Assembly (NCBI GenBank): GCA_017545095.1
Contig: JAFYCU010000199.1
Span: forward strand, 1 to 6,167
DNA from: Muribaculaceae bacterium
GTDB taxonomy: Bacteria > Bacteroidota > Bacteroidia > Bacteroidales > Muribaculaceae
DNA: 6,167 bases
Reading direction: 5' to 3'
Shown here one piece after another: positions 6,058 to 6,167 of the stretch. The number at the start of each line of letters is the position of its first letter. Position 1 is the stretch's first letter. A program made the translations under genes and the position numbers. A model generated the notes under the pieces. It was not told where the DNA came from and ran no database searches. It saw only the letters and a list, made by a program, of their open reading frames with translations.

Positions 6058-6165
6058 ACAATGAGCGAATTGTTCGTTTGTTGGCCCTCTACAAGACCCG
6101 TCGCAGAGTGTGACCGCCATCCCCATGGCACCCGAAGGTGTATCAAAAGTGTGGAACATTGGATT
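6031..6165 (-). CDS. Possible 3' end of a - strand gene entering from the right (Cys-rich tail)
   Basis: On the - strand the frame is open from the window edge (6165) to TGA at 6033-6031: 44 residues, with the tail MAVTLCDGSCRGPTNEQFAH followed by CQSYATCET. Four cysteines lie in the last 30 residues. It lies in the same reading frame as the 75-aa frame downstream, separated by this TGA and 13 sense codons before that ATG. I do not recognise it. The overlapping + strand is also open (from ATG 6061 to the edge), so coding status is unresolved; this may equally be non-coding leader or repeat sequence. Confidence 0.2.
   Translation of the reverse strand, partial: NPMFHTFDTPSGAMGMAVTLCDGSCRGPTNEQFAHCQSYATCET
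6116..6140. other. Two abutting small hairpins
   Basis: GCCAT (6116-6120) pairs perfectly with ATGGC (6125-6129) around a CCCC loop. The next bases, CACC (6129-6132), pair with GGTG (6137-6140) around CGAA; on the - strand this loop reads as a stable C(TTCG)G tetraloop. The two stems share base 6129, so they would compete or stack. If the + strand promoter at 6026-6057 is real, they lie about 55-75 bases into its leader RNA. Confidence 0.4.
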
Positions 6166-6167
6166 CA

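Noticed and set aside
5752..6113. + strand frames at 5752-6018 and 5781-6113
   Set aside because: They lie opposite the - strand 75-aa frame, have no recognisable domain, and their composition looks like antisense reading; the - strand frame has the better leader.
1..6167. CRISPR array, tRNA, rRNA, insertion sequence or defence genes
   Set aside because: No regularly spaced repeats, tRNA-like cloverleaf, rRNA segment, transposase or paired terminal inverted repeats were seen on either strand.

Overview
The window is a conserved cell-elongation (elongasome) operon from a member of the phylum Bacteroidota, most likely a Bacteroidales gut-type lineage. Five genes lie head to tail on the + strand: the 3' two-thirds of mreB, then complete mreC, mreD, mrdA (PBP2) and rodA. 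The evidence for the phylum is the uninterrupted mreB-mreC-mreD-mrdA-rodA order, the enlarged RodA (492 aa), the lack of Shine-Dalgarno motifs before the starts with A/T-rich leaders instead, and a TAnnTTTG-type promoter box near the right end. The genus cannot be fixed from this sequence alone.

Layout: 1-654 is mreB (5' end outside the window). 655-789 is a spacer with a perfect 11-bp inverted repeat. 790-1749 is mreC, which overlaps mreD (1746-2264) by 4 bases. mreD overlaps mrdA (2248-4152, GTG start) by 17 bases. 4153-4200 is a short AT-rich spacer with three copies of an octamer. 4201-5679 is rodA. 5680-5763 is a GC-rich palindromic stretch that probably ends the operon and looks like a dispersed intergenic repeat. 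5764-5991 (- strand) is a 75-codon frame of atypical composition facing rodA. 5992-6167 has no clear gene but holds a candidate + strand promoter, small hairpins and competing short open frames running off the end.

How the genes work together: MreB forms membrane-associated filaments under the inner membrane. MreC and MreD link them to the periplasmic synthesis machinery. RodA (a SEDS glycosyltransferase) polymerises lipid II, and PBP2 (a class B transpeptidase) crosslinks the new strands. Overlapping reading frames imply tight co-expression of mreC, mreD and mrdA.

No unknown system is evident in the operon. The points most worth a second look are a Cys/His cluster around the PBP2 SxN motif, about four apparent extra membrane helices in RodA, the Ala/Lys-rich MreC tail, the mreB-mreC hairpin, and the accessory-looking right end (5680-6167).
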